Shown: in pieces, positions 17,736 through 25,904 of the stretch
Layout of the letters: each line of letters begins with the position of its first letter
How positions within the stretch are numbered: position 1 is the stretch's first letter
Origin: Bacteroidales bacterium
GTDB lineage: Bacteria > Bacteroidota > Bacteroidia > Bacteroidales > Marinifilaceae
Direction: 5' to 3'
Length of the DNA stretch: 64,000 nucleotides
Assembly (NCBI GenBank): GCA_015061245.1
Contig: SUWY01000001.1
Coordinates: 62,001 to 126,000, forward strand
Notes under the pieces: generated by a model
The model's input: the letters and a program-made list of their open reading frames with translations, nothing else
The model's database searches: none
What the model was told of the DNA's origin: nothing
Made by a program: the position numbers and the translations under genes

Positions 17736-19010
17736 TTATGAATATCTCTTTGGATACCTAAACATAATAGCCAAAAGCGCCATAAATCCAATAGCATAAG
17801 GGTAGTACAGATACTTTATAATTTCAATAGGAGATAGTTGAGAAAGTCCGGCTGCCATGAGTACCTGTGCTCCGTATGGAATGATTCCTTGAACAAAGCA
17901 TGAGAATGTATCAAGAATCGAGGCAACCTTTTTTGGGTCCAAATTAAATTTCTCCGAAATATCTTTTGCAATCTTTCCCGAAGTGATGATTGCAATAGTG
18001 TTGTTTGCTGTACATAGATTTGTAAGCGATACCAATGCGGCAATACTTAACTCTGCTCCCCGCTTTGATTTTACATTTCCGGTGAGTTTGCTTGTAATGT
18101 ACTCCATTCCGCCATTTATACGAATAAGTTCAAGCATTCCTCCTGCAAGAAGGGTAACGGTTATCAATTCGCCCATTCCTGCAATACCATCGCCCATCGC
18201 TCCAATGAAATCGAAAATATTGATTGCTCCCGTAGATATTCCGATAATCATGCTGGTAATGATACCGATAACAAGAACAGTCAAGACATTAATTCCGCAT
18301 AGCGAGGTTACAATGACAAGAATATAGGGGATAATTTTAATCCATTCAACTTCATTATGTTGGGTTGTTATATTGAGATTAGAACCTTGGATAATATAGA
18401 AGATAAGCAGAATGATTGCTACAGGCATGACAATCATTGAGTTGACTTTGAACTTATCACGCATTGCACACCCCTGTGTCTGTGTTGCAGCGATAGTTGT
18501 GTCAGAGATAAATGATAGATTATCACCGAAGAATGCTCCTCCGGCAACAATCGCTGTAATATATGCAGAATCCATTCCAATCTCTGTTGCAATACCGATG
18601 GCTACCGGAACCAATGCAACAATAGTACCTACCGATGTTCCCAAAGCAAGCGATATAAAGCAGGCAGCAATAAACAGACCTGCCAATATCATATTTCCGG
18701 GTAGTAGGTTGAGTGTCAGGTTAACGGTTGCTTCAATCGACCCCATAGCCTTGGCACTTGCGGCAAATGCTCCTGCAAGGATAAATATCCACACCATTAG
18801 CATGATGTTCGAGTCCGAGGCTCCATGACTGAAGTGTGTAATTCGCTCCTTTAGTGACCCTTTGGTCATAATAACGGCCACTATGCAGGATATAAGGAAA
18901 GCAACAGCAACAGGAATTTTATAAAAATCCCCAATTATAAGCGAGGTTACCAAGTAGATAACCAGAAATATAGCCAATGGCAATAGTGATAAAATTCCTT
19001 CTCGTTTCAT
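17736..19010 (-). CDS. NhaC-family Na+/H+ antiporter
   Basis: The 424-residue protein is a polytopic inner-membrane antiporter of the NhaC family. About eleven hydrophobic helices are evident. The family hallmark GGAFFGDNLSFISDTT lies near residue 155 and contains the conserved Asp residues involved in cation binding; a second conserved region includes SLTNLCTANNTIAIITSG and the QGIIPYGAQVL loop. Members exchange Na+ for H+ or, in some cases, malate/lactate or other solutes. The 140-nt gap to the next gene (the exchanger of operon 1) carries a separate promoter, so it is not part of that operon. It lies 70 nt downstream of fabI. Confidence 0.9.
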   Translation of the reverse strand: MKREGILSLLPLAIFLVIYLVTSLIIGDFYKIPVAVAFLISCIVAVIMTKGSLKERITHFSHGASDSNIMLMVWIFILAGAFAASAKAMGSIEATVNLTLNLLPGNMILAGLFIAACFISLALGTSVGTIVALVPVAIGIATEIGMDSAYITAIVAGGAFFGDNLSFISDTTIAATQTQGCAMRDKFKVNSMIVMPVAIILLIFYIIQGSNLNITTQHNEVEWIKIIPYILVIVTSLCGINVLTVLVIGIITSMIIGISTGAINIFDFIGAMGDGIAGMGELITVTLLAGGMLELIRINGGMEYITSKLTGNVKSKRGAELSIAALVSLTNLCTANNTIAIITSGKIAKDISEKFNLDPKKVASILDTFSCFVQGIIPYGAQVLMAAGLSQLSPIEIIKYLYYPYAIGFMALLAIMFRYPKRYS

Positions 19011-19031
19011 TGCTCTTTACTTATATAGAAA

Positions 19032-19052
19032 GGCTGACCATTTAGGCCAGCC
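19032..19052 (-). terminator. fabI terminator-like hairpin
   Basis: On the minus strand GGCTGGCC and GGTCAGCC pair with one G-U across a 5-nt loop, followed by TTTCTATAT. On the plus strand the same position would be an A-C mismatch, so the structure favours minus-strand RNA. It overlaps the predicted start of the nhaC transcript. Confidence 0.65.
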
Positions 19053-19055
19053 ATA

Positions 19056-19063
19056 CAAAGGTA
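19056..19063 (-). promoter_or_regulatory. -7 element upstream of NhaC gene
   Basis: TACCTTTG on the minus strand fits TAnnTTTG exactly. No good TTTG is present 19-21 nt upstream, so the promoter is only half supported. The fabI hairpin starts 4 nt downstream. Confidence 0.45.
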
Positions 19064-19080
19064 TAATTATTGATGTTTGA

Positions 19081-19938
19081 TTATCCGTAGATGATGTTAC
19101 CATTCTCATCCTTGTACTCGTCAAGACCCTTTTCGTAGGTTGCCATTGCACGAAGACTCATACCAACACTAGAGAAACCTCCATCGTGGTATAGGTTCTG
19201 CATAGTAACCTTCTTTGTCAAATCCGAGAACATAACGATACAGTAGTCTGCACACTCCTCTGCTGATGCGTTGCCAAGTGGAGACATACGGTTTGCAAAA
19301 TCGAACAACTTCTCCATGCCCTTAACTCCCGAACCTGCGGTGGTCATAGTTGGAGATTGAGAAATGGTGTTGATACGAACGTGCTTTTCACGGCCATAAA
19401 TATATCCGAAGCTACGAGCAATTGACTCAAGAAGAGCCTTTGCATCGGCCATATCGTTATATCCGTAGAATGTACGTTGAGCTGCAACATAGCTAAGTGC
19501 CAAAATAGAACCATAGTCTGCAATTGCATCCTGCTTCTTGGCAGCCTGAATCATTTTGTGGAAAGATACAGCGCTGATGTCCAATGTCTTTTCAAGCATG
19601 CTGTAGTCCAAATCATCGTATGTTCTTCTCTTTCTAACGTTAGGTGACATTCCAATAGAGTGAAGTACAAAATCAATTTGGCCTCCAAGAACCTCAACTG
19701 AACGTTTGAATACATTCTCCAAATCCTCAACATTTGTTGCATCGGCTGCAATTACCTCGCAATTCAACTTCTCTGCAAGAGCAGAAACCTCGCCCATACG
19801 GACAGCAACGGGTGTATTTGATAGTGTAATGGTTGCTCCCTCTTCAACCGCCTTCTCTGCAACCTTCCATGCAATAGATTGCTCATTTAGTGCGCCGAAA
19901 ATAATACCGCGCTTTCCTTTCAATAAATTATATGCCAT
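19081..19938 (-). CDS. fabI: Enoyl-ACP reductase (NADH) FabI
   Basis: The enzyme reduces enoyl-ACP in the last step of each fatty-acid elongation cycle. The 285-residue short-chain dehydrogenase has the FabI cofactor region GIIFGALNEQSIAW near the N-terminus and the catalytic residues Tyr150, Tyr160 and Lys167 (SYVAAQRTFYGYNDMADAK), with the same spacing (10 and 7) as Tyr146, Tyr156 and Lys163 of the E. coli enzyme. The start at 19938 (MAYNLL) is chosen over an in-frame ATG at 19965 because the latter overlaps the -7 element at 19963-19970. The gene stands alone with its own promoter and a downstream hairpin. Confidence 0.95.
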   Translation of the reverse strand: MAYNLLKGKRGIIFGALNEQSIAWKVAEKAVEEGATITLSNTPVAVRMGEVSALAEKLNCEVIAADATNVEDLENVFKRSVEVLGGQIDFVLHSIGMSPNVRKRRTYDDLDYSMLEKTLDISAVSFHKMIQAAKKQDAIADYGSILALSYVAAQRTFYGYNDMADAKALLESIARSFGYIYGREKHVRINTISQSPTMTTAGSGVKGMEKLFDFANRMSPLGNASAEECADYCIVMFSDLTKKVTMQNLYHDGGFSSVGMSLRAMATYEKGLDEYKDENGNIIYG

Positions 19939-19962
19939 ATACTTCAAATTTAGAATCGGGTG

Positions 19963-19970
19963 CAAAGTTA
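19963..19970 (-). promoter_or_regulatory. -7 element of fabI
   Basis: TAACTTTG on the minus strand matches TAnnTTTG and sits 24 nt before the preferred fabI ATG. The -33 region is AT-rich without a clear TTTG. Confidence 0.55.
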
Positions 19971-19986
19971 ATAAAAAACGGTGAAT

Positions 19987-20042
19987 AATTAGGAATTAGG
20001 AATTAGGAATAGTGAGGAGTCAATAGGAGAGAGAGGGGAAAT
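19987..20042. repeat. Heptanucleotide tandem repeat (AATTAGG family)
   Basis: Three exact AATTAGG units (19987-20007) run into degenerate heptads (AATAGTG, AGGAGTC, AATAGGA, GAGAGAG). The same 7-nt phase recurs at 32922-32956, 33218-33301 and 57955-57975. This copy lies between the fabI promoter and the terminator of the PspC operon. Confidence 0.8.
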
Positions 20043-20043
20043 G

Positions 20044-20090
20044 AAAAAGGGGTAAGCTTGTTTTGTGAGGACAAAACAGAACTACCCCTT
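20044..20090 (-). terminator. Terminator of the PspC operon
   Basis: On the minus strand AAGGGGTA and TACCCCTT (20090-20083 with 20054-20047) form the outer stem, an inner GTTTTGT/ACAAAAC stem extends it, and a TTTTT tract follows. Confidence 0.8.
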
Positions 20091-20118
20091 AATGTTTTAA
20101 TAGATTATTTGGGTTGTG

Positions 20119-20295
20119 TTACGCCTTTGGCATAAGAATCCACATAATCAAATATGCAAGGATTCCAAATCCTCCCAAAAGAACGCATAGCGCCCAAACA
20201 AGTCTAACAACTCCTGCAGACATTCCAAAACGCTCAGCAATACCGGCGCATACACCTGCAATCATTTTGTTTGATGATCTTTTTAACTGTGCCAT
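20119..20295 (-). CDS. Short PspC-domain protein
   Basis: This 58-residue gene is below common ORF length cut-offs. The translation begins MAQLKRSSNKMIAGVCAGIA and ends in LIMWILMPKA. It is a stand-alone PspC domain: a short basic N-terminus, an amphipathic segment IAGVCAGIAERFGM, and one hydrophobic helix (about residues 30-55). PspC domains occur in inner-membrane stress-response proteins, where they sense or relay membrane state. The gene lies 4 nt downstream of a second PspC gene and is followed by a terminator at 20044-20090, so the two form a small operon. The similarity to the neighbour (AGVCA, RIGYV/RLVWA, PE/MP ends) points to tandem duplication. Confidence 0.88.
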   Translation of the reverse strand: MAQLKRSSNKMIAGVCAGIAERFGMSAGVVRLVWALCVLLGGFGILAYLIMWILMPKA

Positions 20296-20299
20296 AATT

Positions 20300-20521
20300 T
20301 TATTGATTTAGTCTATTGTTATATCTGTCCGATGGTTTCTCTTCAGGAATGATAATCCATGCAACAATATAGATCAACAATCCCGGGAATCCTGCTGTAA
20401 ACAGAGATAGAAGTACATATCCAATTCTTACTATTGATGGATCAAGATCCATACGCTCTGCAAGACAGGCACATACTCCTGCCAACATTCTCTCTTTAAC
20501 GGGTCTTTTTAGTTCGCTCAT
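20300..20521 (-). CDS. PspC-domain protein
   Basis: The 73-residue product is a single PspC domain: N-terminal basic region, MLAGVCACLAERMDLDPSIV amphipathic segment, one transmembrane helix (about residues 35-57, ending in AWIIIPEE) and a short charged tail. It resembles the membrane-stress sensor domain of phage-shock protein C, but no pspA, pspB or pspF gene is adjacent, which is usual for Bacteroidota. It is the first gene of a two-gene operon with the shorter PspC protein encoded 4 nt downstream. A TAATTTTG element 27 nt upstream is its probable promoter. Confidence 0.92.
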   Translation of the reverse strand: MSELKRPVKERMLAGVCACLAERMDLDPSIVRIGYVLLSLFTAGFPGLLIYIVAWIIIPEEKPSDRYNNRLNQ

Positions 20522-20547
20522 TCTGTTTCCTCTAAAATCTAACCTTG

Positions 20548-20555
20548 CAAAATTA
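20548..20555 (-). promoter_or_regulatory. -7 element of the PspC operon
   Basis: TAATTTTG on the minus strand matches TAnnTTTG, with a T-rich stretch (TTTTTTC) at the -33 position. It lies 27 nt before the ATG at 20521. Confidence 0.55.
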
Positions 20556-20619
20556 ATTATTATTGGTTAAAGTTGAAAAAACTGAGAGGTTTTATTTATA
20601 GTTTTGAGTATTGCTCAAT

Positions 20620-20645
20620 AAAAAAGGGGACCTATCCGGTCCCCT
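20620..20645 (-). terminator. Terminator of operon 2
   Basis: On the minus strand AGGGGACC and GGTCCCCT form a perfect 8-bp stem with a 5-nt loop, directly followed by TTTTTTATT. It lies 27 nt after the stop of the BACON lipoprotein gene and closes the second SusC/SusD operon. Confidence 0.9.
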
Positions 20646-20671
20646 AAGTTAATCTCTATTAATTCATGGAA

Positions 20672-21709
20672 TTACTTCATATCTCTTGTGTAAACCTGAG
20701 AAATCTCTCCCATAACGAACTTAGATCCGTCAGACATAATCATTGAGATCTCCAAGTAGTGTGTCATTGTCATGGTCTGGAAGTCATAAAGAACCTCGAA
20801 TGTTCTTCCACCCTCACCAACAGTAATGTTGAAGTATGCCTCCTCTTTTACGTTAGCCTCTGTCTTCTCAGATGTTGTATATACACCCTCAGTTACTTGT
20901 GGAGCCATTGGCTCTCCTGTATTTGGATCAACCATAACCTCTCCGGTTGCATTGCTGATAGTGTACTGAGTAGAACTATATGTACCATCTGCGTTGAATT
21001 GGTAATCAGCCTTCATAGAAACAGCACCATTTCCCTGCATAAACATGCTCCATACTCCTACTACATCTGCAGGCTCGAAAGTTGTCTTTCCGCTCTGAGC
21101 AACAACCAACTCTTTTGTTAGCTCCTCTCCTGTTGCAGTTGTGTATGGAACAGAGATGTTTGCATAACGAACTGAATCACATGGAAGGTTAAATGCTGCT
21201 GCAATAAAACGAATTCCCTGCTCATTCTGCTGTCCGATTGTTACCCAATCAGCGTCGATTGTAGGCTCGCCCCACTGACAGTTTGTCTCGAAGGTCCATG
21301 TTGGAGTTGCCTCGTTAAAGTCGATAACAATTGTATCGGTTGCTGGATCAATGTTGAAATATGGAGCCTCTTGACCAGCCTGCTTTACTGTGTAGTAGAA
21401 GCTCTGTAGAGGTGTTCCATTCTCAAGAGCGAACTCAACTTTTACTTTACCCTCACGTGCATCGTAAGTGTTGTTAGCTGCAACAGTAAGAGTCATAGTG
21501 CAAACACCCTTAGCAGTCTCCTCGCATGAAGCTGTAATCCAGTCGGCCTCTGGAGTCTCTGTACATACAACATTACACTCCATATTAACGGTAATAGTAC
21601 CTCCGTCAGCACCAATCTCCTTTTGTGTTTCAGGTAGGTTGTAAACCGGTGTGAACTCGTCATCAGAACATGCAGCAAATGATGCTATCATTGCCGATGC
21701 CATAAGCAA
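20672..21709 (-). CDS. BACON-domain lipoprotein with apparent frameshift in its signal peptide
   Basis: The open frame gives 345 residues from TTG 21709, or 343 from ATG 21703. It includes a lipobox (SFAAC) with SDDEF after the Cys, two BACON-type domains (about 25-120, core EADWITASC; and about 120-210, core DADWVTIG), and a C-terminal lipocalin-like part. The usual positive N-terminus is missing in this frame. Just upstream, ATG 21732 (or 21738) begins MKAKKF in the frame one base off. One extra base in the run of 7 A and 5 T (plus strand 21713-21724) would join them into a normal lipoprotein signal, MKAKK-(I/F)F-GLLMASAMIAS. It is the last gene of operon 2. The frame could reflect slippage, a real mutation or a sequencing error. 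Confidence 0.8.
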   Translation of the reverse strand: MLMASAMIASFAACSDDEFTPVYNLPETQKEIGADGGTITVNMECNVVCTETPEADWITASCEETAKGVCTMTLTVAANNTYDAREGKVKVEFALENGTPLQSFYYTVKQAGQEAPYFNIDPATDTIVIDFNEATPTWTFETNCQWGEPTIDADWVTIGQQNEQGIRFIAAAFNLPCDSVRYANISVPYTTATGEELTKELVVAQSGKTTFEPADVVGVWSMFMQGNGAVSMKADYQFNADGTYSSTQYTISNATGEVMVDPNTGEPMAPQVTEGVYTTSEKTEANVKEEAYFNITVGEGGRTFEVLYDFQTMTMTHYLEISMIMSDGSKFVMGEISQVYTRDMK

Positions 21710-21744
21710 TCCAAAAATTTTTTTGCTTTCATAGTCATTAATTT

Positions 21745-22227
21745 TTATAAGTTAGACATAATAGTTTCTTTCATCTTCTCATTTCCAGGGTACCCTGTAT
21801 AGGCTGCAATCTTTTCGCCTTTTTTGTCAAATACAATGTACAAAGGAACTCCGCCTCCGCCATATGTCTTTAGGAAGTAGTTCCATTGAGCTGTGGTTAC
21901 ATAGTAGTGCTCACCCTCAATGTCTTTAATCATCTCCTCCCATTGACCCTTTTGTGAGTTTGGACATGCAAGGTATAGGAATGAAACATCTTTTCCCTTC
22001 ATCTCCTCTTTCAAAGGATGAATAGTCTTCATAGCCTGCTTACATGGACCACACCATGTTCCCCAGATATCTACAACAACTACATTACCTTCGAATGGCT
22101 CAATAACAGATTTAACTAACTCCTCTCCGGTCAAACTCTCCGAAACATTCCATACGTTTGATCCCTGTCCAAATGCAAAGCTAAATATAGCAACCTGCAT
22201 TGCAATAAGTAGTAAAAATTTCTTCAT
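21745..22227 (-). CDS. TlpA-like thioredoxin-fold protein
   Basis: This 160-residue protein has a signal peptide (MKKFLLLIAMQVAIFSFAFG) and a single TlpA/thioredoxin domain with the redox motif WCGPC in DIWGTWCGPCKQAMK, and a cis-Pro loop at GGGVPLYIVF. Such proteins act in the periplasm as disulfide reductases or oxidases. The gene lies 18 nt after another thioredoxin-fold gene and 6-12 nt before the probable starts of the BACON lipoprotein gene, within operon 2. Small TlpA proteins are recurrent companions of SusCD, DUF4843 and PKD-like genes; their client proteins are not known. Confidence 0.9.
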   Translation of the reverse strand: MKKFLLLIAMQVAIFSFAFGQGSNVWNVSESLTGEELVKSVIEPFEGNVVVVDIWGTWCGPCKQAMKTIHPLKEEMKGKDVSFLYLACPNSQKGQWEEMIKDIEGEHYYVTTAQWNYFLKTYGGGGVPLYIVFDKKGEKIAAYTGYPGNEKMKETIMSNL

Positions 22228-22245
22228 AACTCTCTATTTTCGTTA

Positions 22246-23469
22246 TTATTTCTGCAATGTTACGTTTCCGATAATCATTGCTCTTCCATTGGTCATCTTT
22301 ACGTACTCCTCTCTTGCCTCCATTGCCTTCTGGCGTGTAGCGGAAGCTGTTGCTGTGTCGCCTGCTGCCTCGTGCAAACGAGCCTTAACCTCAAGAAGGT
22401 TCATCAATCTTGATGGGTCGCTCCATGTTGCCAATACATCATCGATATATTTGATACCCTCAGCAATTGCAGTCTGATCTCCGCTGTGGCGAACAAGCTC
22501 CATGCTGTACATAATGTTGTATGGCTTCATCATGCCGGTGATAAGGTTGTACTTCTTAACATCGCGCATTACATTTACAACACCTACATAGTTGCCATCC
22601 TCTGCACACTTAACCATCTCAAGAACTGCCAATCCCTCGCTTGCCTTAGCATCGTCAAGTGAAGAGTAGAAAGCCTTTAGAGCTGCCCAACGCTCTGTGT
22701 TGAATTTCCAGTTAGCGTCTCTTCTTGGAAGAATGAATGTTGTGTATGCCTGCATACATTTGTCGCAAAGCTTGTTTACACGCTCCTCTCCAAGTGCTCT
22801 TTGGAAGTATGGTCTGTTTTTATAGATCAACTGCATAGGAGCTGATAGAGGATCTGTTACATTGGCCTCAACCATAGAGAAATACTTCTCCTGGGTAAGA
22901 TCCTCTGCGGTCATATTCTCGATAAACTCAACAGTAATGTCGTTAATTTTATCTGTCTGTCCACATACCTTAAGAGCGTCAATATACATACTCAAAAGTT
23001 CGCTGTTTCTCTCGCCACTCTCGTAACGCTTTGTTAGTCCGGCAAGGTTTGTTTGTGGATCTGCTGCCAACTTACCCTGTGAGAGCATATAGTCTGCATT
23101 TCCTGCGCCTACAACCTTGTGTACAACATTACCATCACCATCAATCCACAATAGGGTAGGGAAGGCTGTTACATTGAACTGCTCTTTAAGTTTGATTCCC
23201 TCGCCCTTCTCCATATCATACTTTACGTTGATAAAGTTAGCATTGTAGAAATCTGCGACCTGTGCTTTGGTGAATACATTTCTTGCAAGCATCTTGCATG
23301 GACCGCACCAGGTGGTGTAGCAGTCCATGAAGATATATTTACTCTCTTTCTTTGCCTGTTTCAAGACTGACTTGAATGCAGGATCCTCTTGAAAGTTGAT
23401 ATTTGTCTCCTGTGCAAATGCAGAGATTGCAAATATTGCACATAGTAGAGCTGTTAATAGTCTTTTCAT
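22246..23469 (-). CDS. Thioredoxin-fold protein with long helical C-terminus
   Basis: The 407-residue protein has a signal peptide ending in AISAFAQ and an N-terminal thioredoxin domain (about 25-145) of the DUF255/thioredoxin_7 kind: MDCYTTWCGPCKMLARNVF with the active CxxC, and the cis-Pro loop FNVTAFPTLLWIDGDG. The remaining 260 residues are mostly helical and end in a VKMTNGRAMIIGNVTLQK tail; they resemble a TPR-like scaffold but no repeat was counted. It probably acts in the periplasm. It follows the PKD-like lipoprotein gene by 11 nt and precedes the TlpA gene by 18 nt. Confidence 0.88.
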   Translation of the reverse strand: MKRLLTALLCAIFAISAFAQETNINFQEDPAFKSVLKQAKKESKYIFMDCYTTWCGPCKMLARNVFTKAQVADFYNANFINVKYDMEKGEGIKLKEQFNVTAFPTLLWIDGDGNVVHKVVGAGNADYMLSQGKLAADPQTNLAGLTKRYESGERNSELLSMYIDALKVCGQTDKINDITVEFIENMTAEDLTQEKYFSMVEANVTDPLSAPMQLIYKNRPYFQRALGEERVNKLCDKCMQAYTTFILPRRDANWKFNTERWAALKAFYSSLDDAKASEGLAVLEMVKCAEDGNYVGVVNVMRDVKKYNLITGMMKPYNIMYSMELVRHSGDQTAIAEGIKYIDDVLATWSDPSRLMNLLEVKARLHEAAGDTATASATRQKAMEAREEYVKMTNGRAMIIGNVTLQK

Positions 23470-23480
23470 TAGTTAAAAAT

Positions 23481-25112
23481 TTATAGTGTTAAACCATATT
23501 TCCATGCAATATCCTTGATTTTGCCGAAACCTCCATATACAAGATGATCTCCTGTAATGGAGCCATTGGTTGGATCTATTGGGAACATATATACTTTACC
23601 CTCGCCGGTTGTTTCGTTGTATGTTCCGACATGGAGAATCTTGTTGCCATCCTTCATTGCAGCGCTCATTAGTTGTGGGTAGTAGAATTTATGAACGCGA
23701 ACGCATGTAACCTTCTCCTCTGCAGGGAATTTATAGAACTCCTCAGCGTTTTGTCCGGTAACGTATTTCAACAAATATACAGAGTTCTCTGCTCCGTAGA
23801 ATAGAATATCTCCGGCAGAACCACAACTCATACTTGTCATATCCTCTACCTTAGGAGAGTTTGAGATATCAATCTTGTCGATAGGAATGTATGGACTGGT
23901 TACATTTGAACCATGGAAGTCAGAGATTAACAACCATGTTGAGTTGTCGTTGTTATCACGCATAATTGAGTACTCATAGTGCCAGTTAGCAGTTTGAGTG
24001 AATCCCCAATCAGAGAATAGCATCTCTAAACCTACATTGTTTACATCAAAAGCAGGGACATAATTCTCTGCGTCTGCAACTTGAGAGTAGTCAGGAGTGA
24101 AACTTCCCAACTCAAGTGCCCCGTATGGTGCGCAAACAAAACGTTGATTCTCCTGGTCGTATGCCACCATGTCGTAGTTGTTTGACATAAATGTTGGAAT
24201 CCATGATGCCAAGGTGCCGTACTCACCTCCGTATGGAATTCCATATAGAGTGCCGCTCTCACCTACTGTACGTAGGTCTGCGTGATATGCCACGTTGTCG
24301 TTGATTACGCTCTCGCAACTGAATTGGTGAGGAGTGTAGTATTGCAAATTGCACTGCTCAGGAAGTACCCAGAACATATCCTCGAAGTTAAGTTGTCTCT
24401 CGAATGAAGCGTAACCCACACCTACAAAATCCTCTGAGGTGTTAATCATAACATCACGGTATCCACCATTAGCTCCTACAATTCCATGACTAACTGAGTG
24501 GAATATACCTCTTGGTGTTCCGGCAAGGTGAGTGCCGTTGGCGTTCTTGTATAGATTGGTGAAACACTTATTTGCGTTGTAGTTTTTCTTAACCAAAGAG
24601 TTAATAATAAGACCTACATCGGTAGTTCCAGGCTCGTCGGTTGGCTCGTATAGTACAAGCATACCGTCGCTTAGAGCTTCATTAACTTGGCAACCAAATA
24701 GTTGATATTCACGAATTTTGGTCTTTTGGTGCTCAACAATCAAGCGTACTGTCCATTGTCCCTCTGTGACAGTGATAGGTGCACTTAACTCAATCTCGTT
24801 GCCAAGAACTGTAACTGCGGTACTGGTTCCGGCTCCTGTCATTGTATTATATATTGACCACTCAAAATCCAATGGGAAATTTTGCTCGTTTCCGTTGACT
24901 AATTGTCCATTGAAATAGATGTCAGGATTGATAGTCAATGTGTCGAATTTTGTAATAGCGTATGCCTGTTTGATATCAGATTTTTCTACATCGATGACAA
25001 CCTGGTCTAACTCGATGTATTCATAATTACCCTTATCTTCAAAACAAGATGTTACTGTTGTCAGTGTCAATAACACTGCAGTAGCTGTTTTAAATATATT
25101 CATTCTATTCAT
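23481..25112 (-). CDS. PKD-like family surface lipoprotein
   Basis: The 543-residue product has a lipoprotein signal ending in TVTSC with FEDKGNYEY after it, the usual opening of the Bacteroidota PKD-like family. Residues about 30-150 form one or two immunoglobulin-like domains (LDFEWSIYNTM; QWTVRLIVEHQKTK), and the rest resembles a beta-propeller-like ligand-binding part with repeated short strands (LSDGMLVLYEPT, GDILFYGAENSVYLLKYV, NKILHVGTYNETTGEGKVYM). It is encoded 10 nt after the DUF4843-like gene in a SusC-SusD-DUF4843-PKD order that is seen often in this phylum. The protein is probably an accessory surface binder; the ligand is unknown. Confidence 0.85.
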   Translation of the reverse strand: MNRMNIFKTATAVLLTLTTVTSCFEDKGNYEYIELDQVVIDVEKSDIKQAYAITKFDTLTINPDIYFNGQLVNGNEQNFPLDFEWSIYNTMTGAGTSTAVTVLGNEIELSAPITVTEGQWTVRLIVEHQKTKIREYQLFGCQVNEALSDGMLVLYEPTDEPGTTDVGLIINSLVKKNYNANKCFTNLYKNANGTHLAGTPRGIFHSVSHGIVGANGGYRDVMINTSEDFVGVGYASFERQLNFEDMFWVLPEQCNLQYYTPHQFSCESVINDNVAYHADLRTVGESGTLYGIPYGGEYGTLASWIPTFMSNNYDMVAYDQENQRFVCAPYGALELGSFTPDYSQVADAENYVPAFDVNNVGLEMLFSDWGFTQTANWHYEYSIMRDNNDNSTWLLISDFHGSNVTSPYIPIDKIDISNSPKVEDMTSMSCGSAGDILFYGAENSVYLLKYVTGQNAEEFYKFPAEEKVTCVRVHKFYYPQLMSAAMKDGNKILHVGTYNETTGEGKVYMFPIDPTNGSITGDHLVYGGFGKIKDIAWKYGLTL

Positions 25113-25122
25113 ATCTCCTTAA

Positions 25123-25893
25123 TTAAAATGTTACGGGGAATTCATACTCATCATACAAAGTACCATTAGCCTCGTTGTACTCTTCAAGAGCCAATATCAT
25201 CTTATTCTTCAAGAATTTAGCGTAAGCAGATGAGAATGTATTAGTAGCCTCGTCATAATCTGCGGTTTGGTTGTATTGAACTTTAAAATCTACAGCCCCA
25301 ACTTGTTGGATTATAAATTTGTATTTAACCTCGCTATATGAACCAAAGTATCTTGACAATGCTACTTGTGGATATCTCGCCTCATCCCATGTGTCAGGTT
25401 TTGCAATTGCATTCTTTAATATAACGTGGATAGATTGATATGAATCTGCTCCAGCAACGAATTGCTCGCTCTCTTTCAATCTGAATTTAATGTAACCCTC
25501 GTTCTCTGCAAAGTACAATGAGTCCTCTGATGTTAACTGAGTTGGATCAAAGCAGATTGGGAATTGCTTGAAATACTCTCCGGGAGCAAATGTATATTGG
25601 CCAATCTCAAGTGATTCGCCAACTTTATCAATATCTCCCTCGTATGCCTCAAGAGTAAATGTCTTACTCTCTGTTGGTACAGCTCCAATTATACGTGCAT
25701 AGAACATTAGAGAGTCCTGAGTCAATGTATATGAGTAGTTAAAAGAGGTGCTATCCAATGGATTTAGCTCGGTTCCTACCCATATATTTACAGCTCCATA
25801 CTCTGGGTCAAACTGCTCGTATGTATTCTGTTGACAACTACTTAATGAGATAAGTAGAGCGCCAAGTGTATATATAATGTTTCTCTTTTTCAT
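25123..25893 (-). CDS. DUF4843-like lipoprotein
   Basis: The 256-residue lipoprotein has a signal ending in SLSSC and the family-typical EQFDPEYGAVNIWVG start. DUF4843 members are around 240-260 residues, consistent in size, and usually sit right after SusD. Two beta-rich halves are visible, the first with SFNYSYTLTQDSLMFYARI and the second starting near IKFRLKESEQF. No catalytic residues were seen. It follows susD by 11 nt and precedes the PKD-like gene by 10 nt in operon 2, consistent with an accessory part of the surface complex. Confidence 0.83.
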   Translation of the reverse strand: MKKRNIIYTLGALLISLSSCQQNTYEQFDPEYGAVNIWVGTELNPLDSTSFNYSYTLTQDSLMFYARIIGAVPTESKTFTLEAYEGDIDKVGESLEIGQYTFAPGEYFKQFPICFDPTQLTSEDSLYFAENEGYIKFRLKESEQFVAGADSYQSIHVILKNAIAKPDTWDEARYPQVALSRYFGSYSEVKYKFIIQQVGAVDFKVQYNQTADYDEATNTFSSAYAKFLKNKMILALEEYNEANGTLYDEYEFPVTF

Positions 25894-25904
25894 AGTAACA
25901 AATT

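Noticed and set aside
19939..19965. Extended FabI start with nine more residues
   Set aside because: The extension overlaps the -7 promoter element and does not align with FabI proteins.
19987..20042. CRISPR-like array from regularly spaced AATTAGG units
   Set aside because: Units are 7 nt and contiguous, without spacers, and no cas genes are present.
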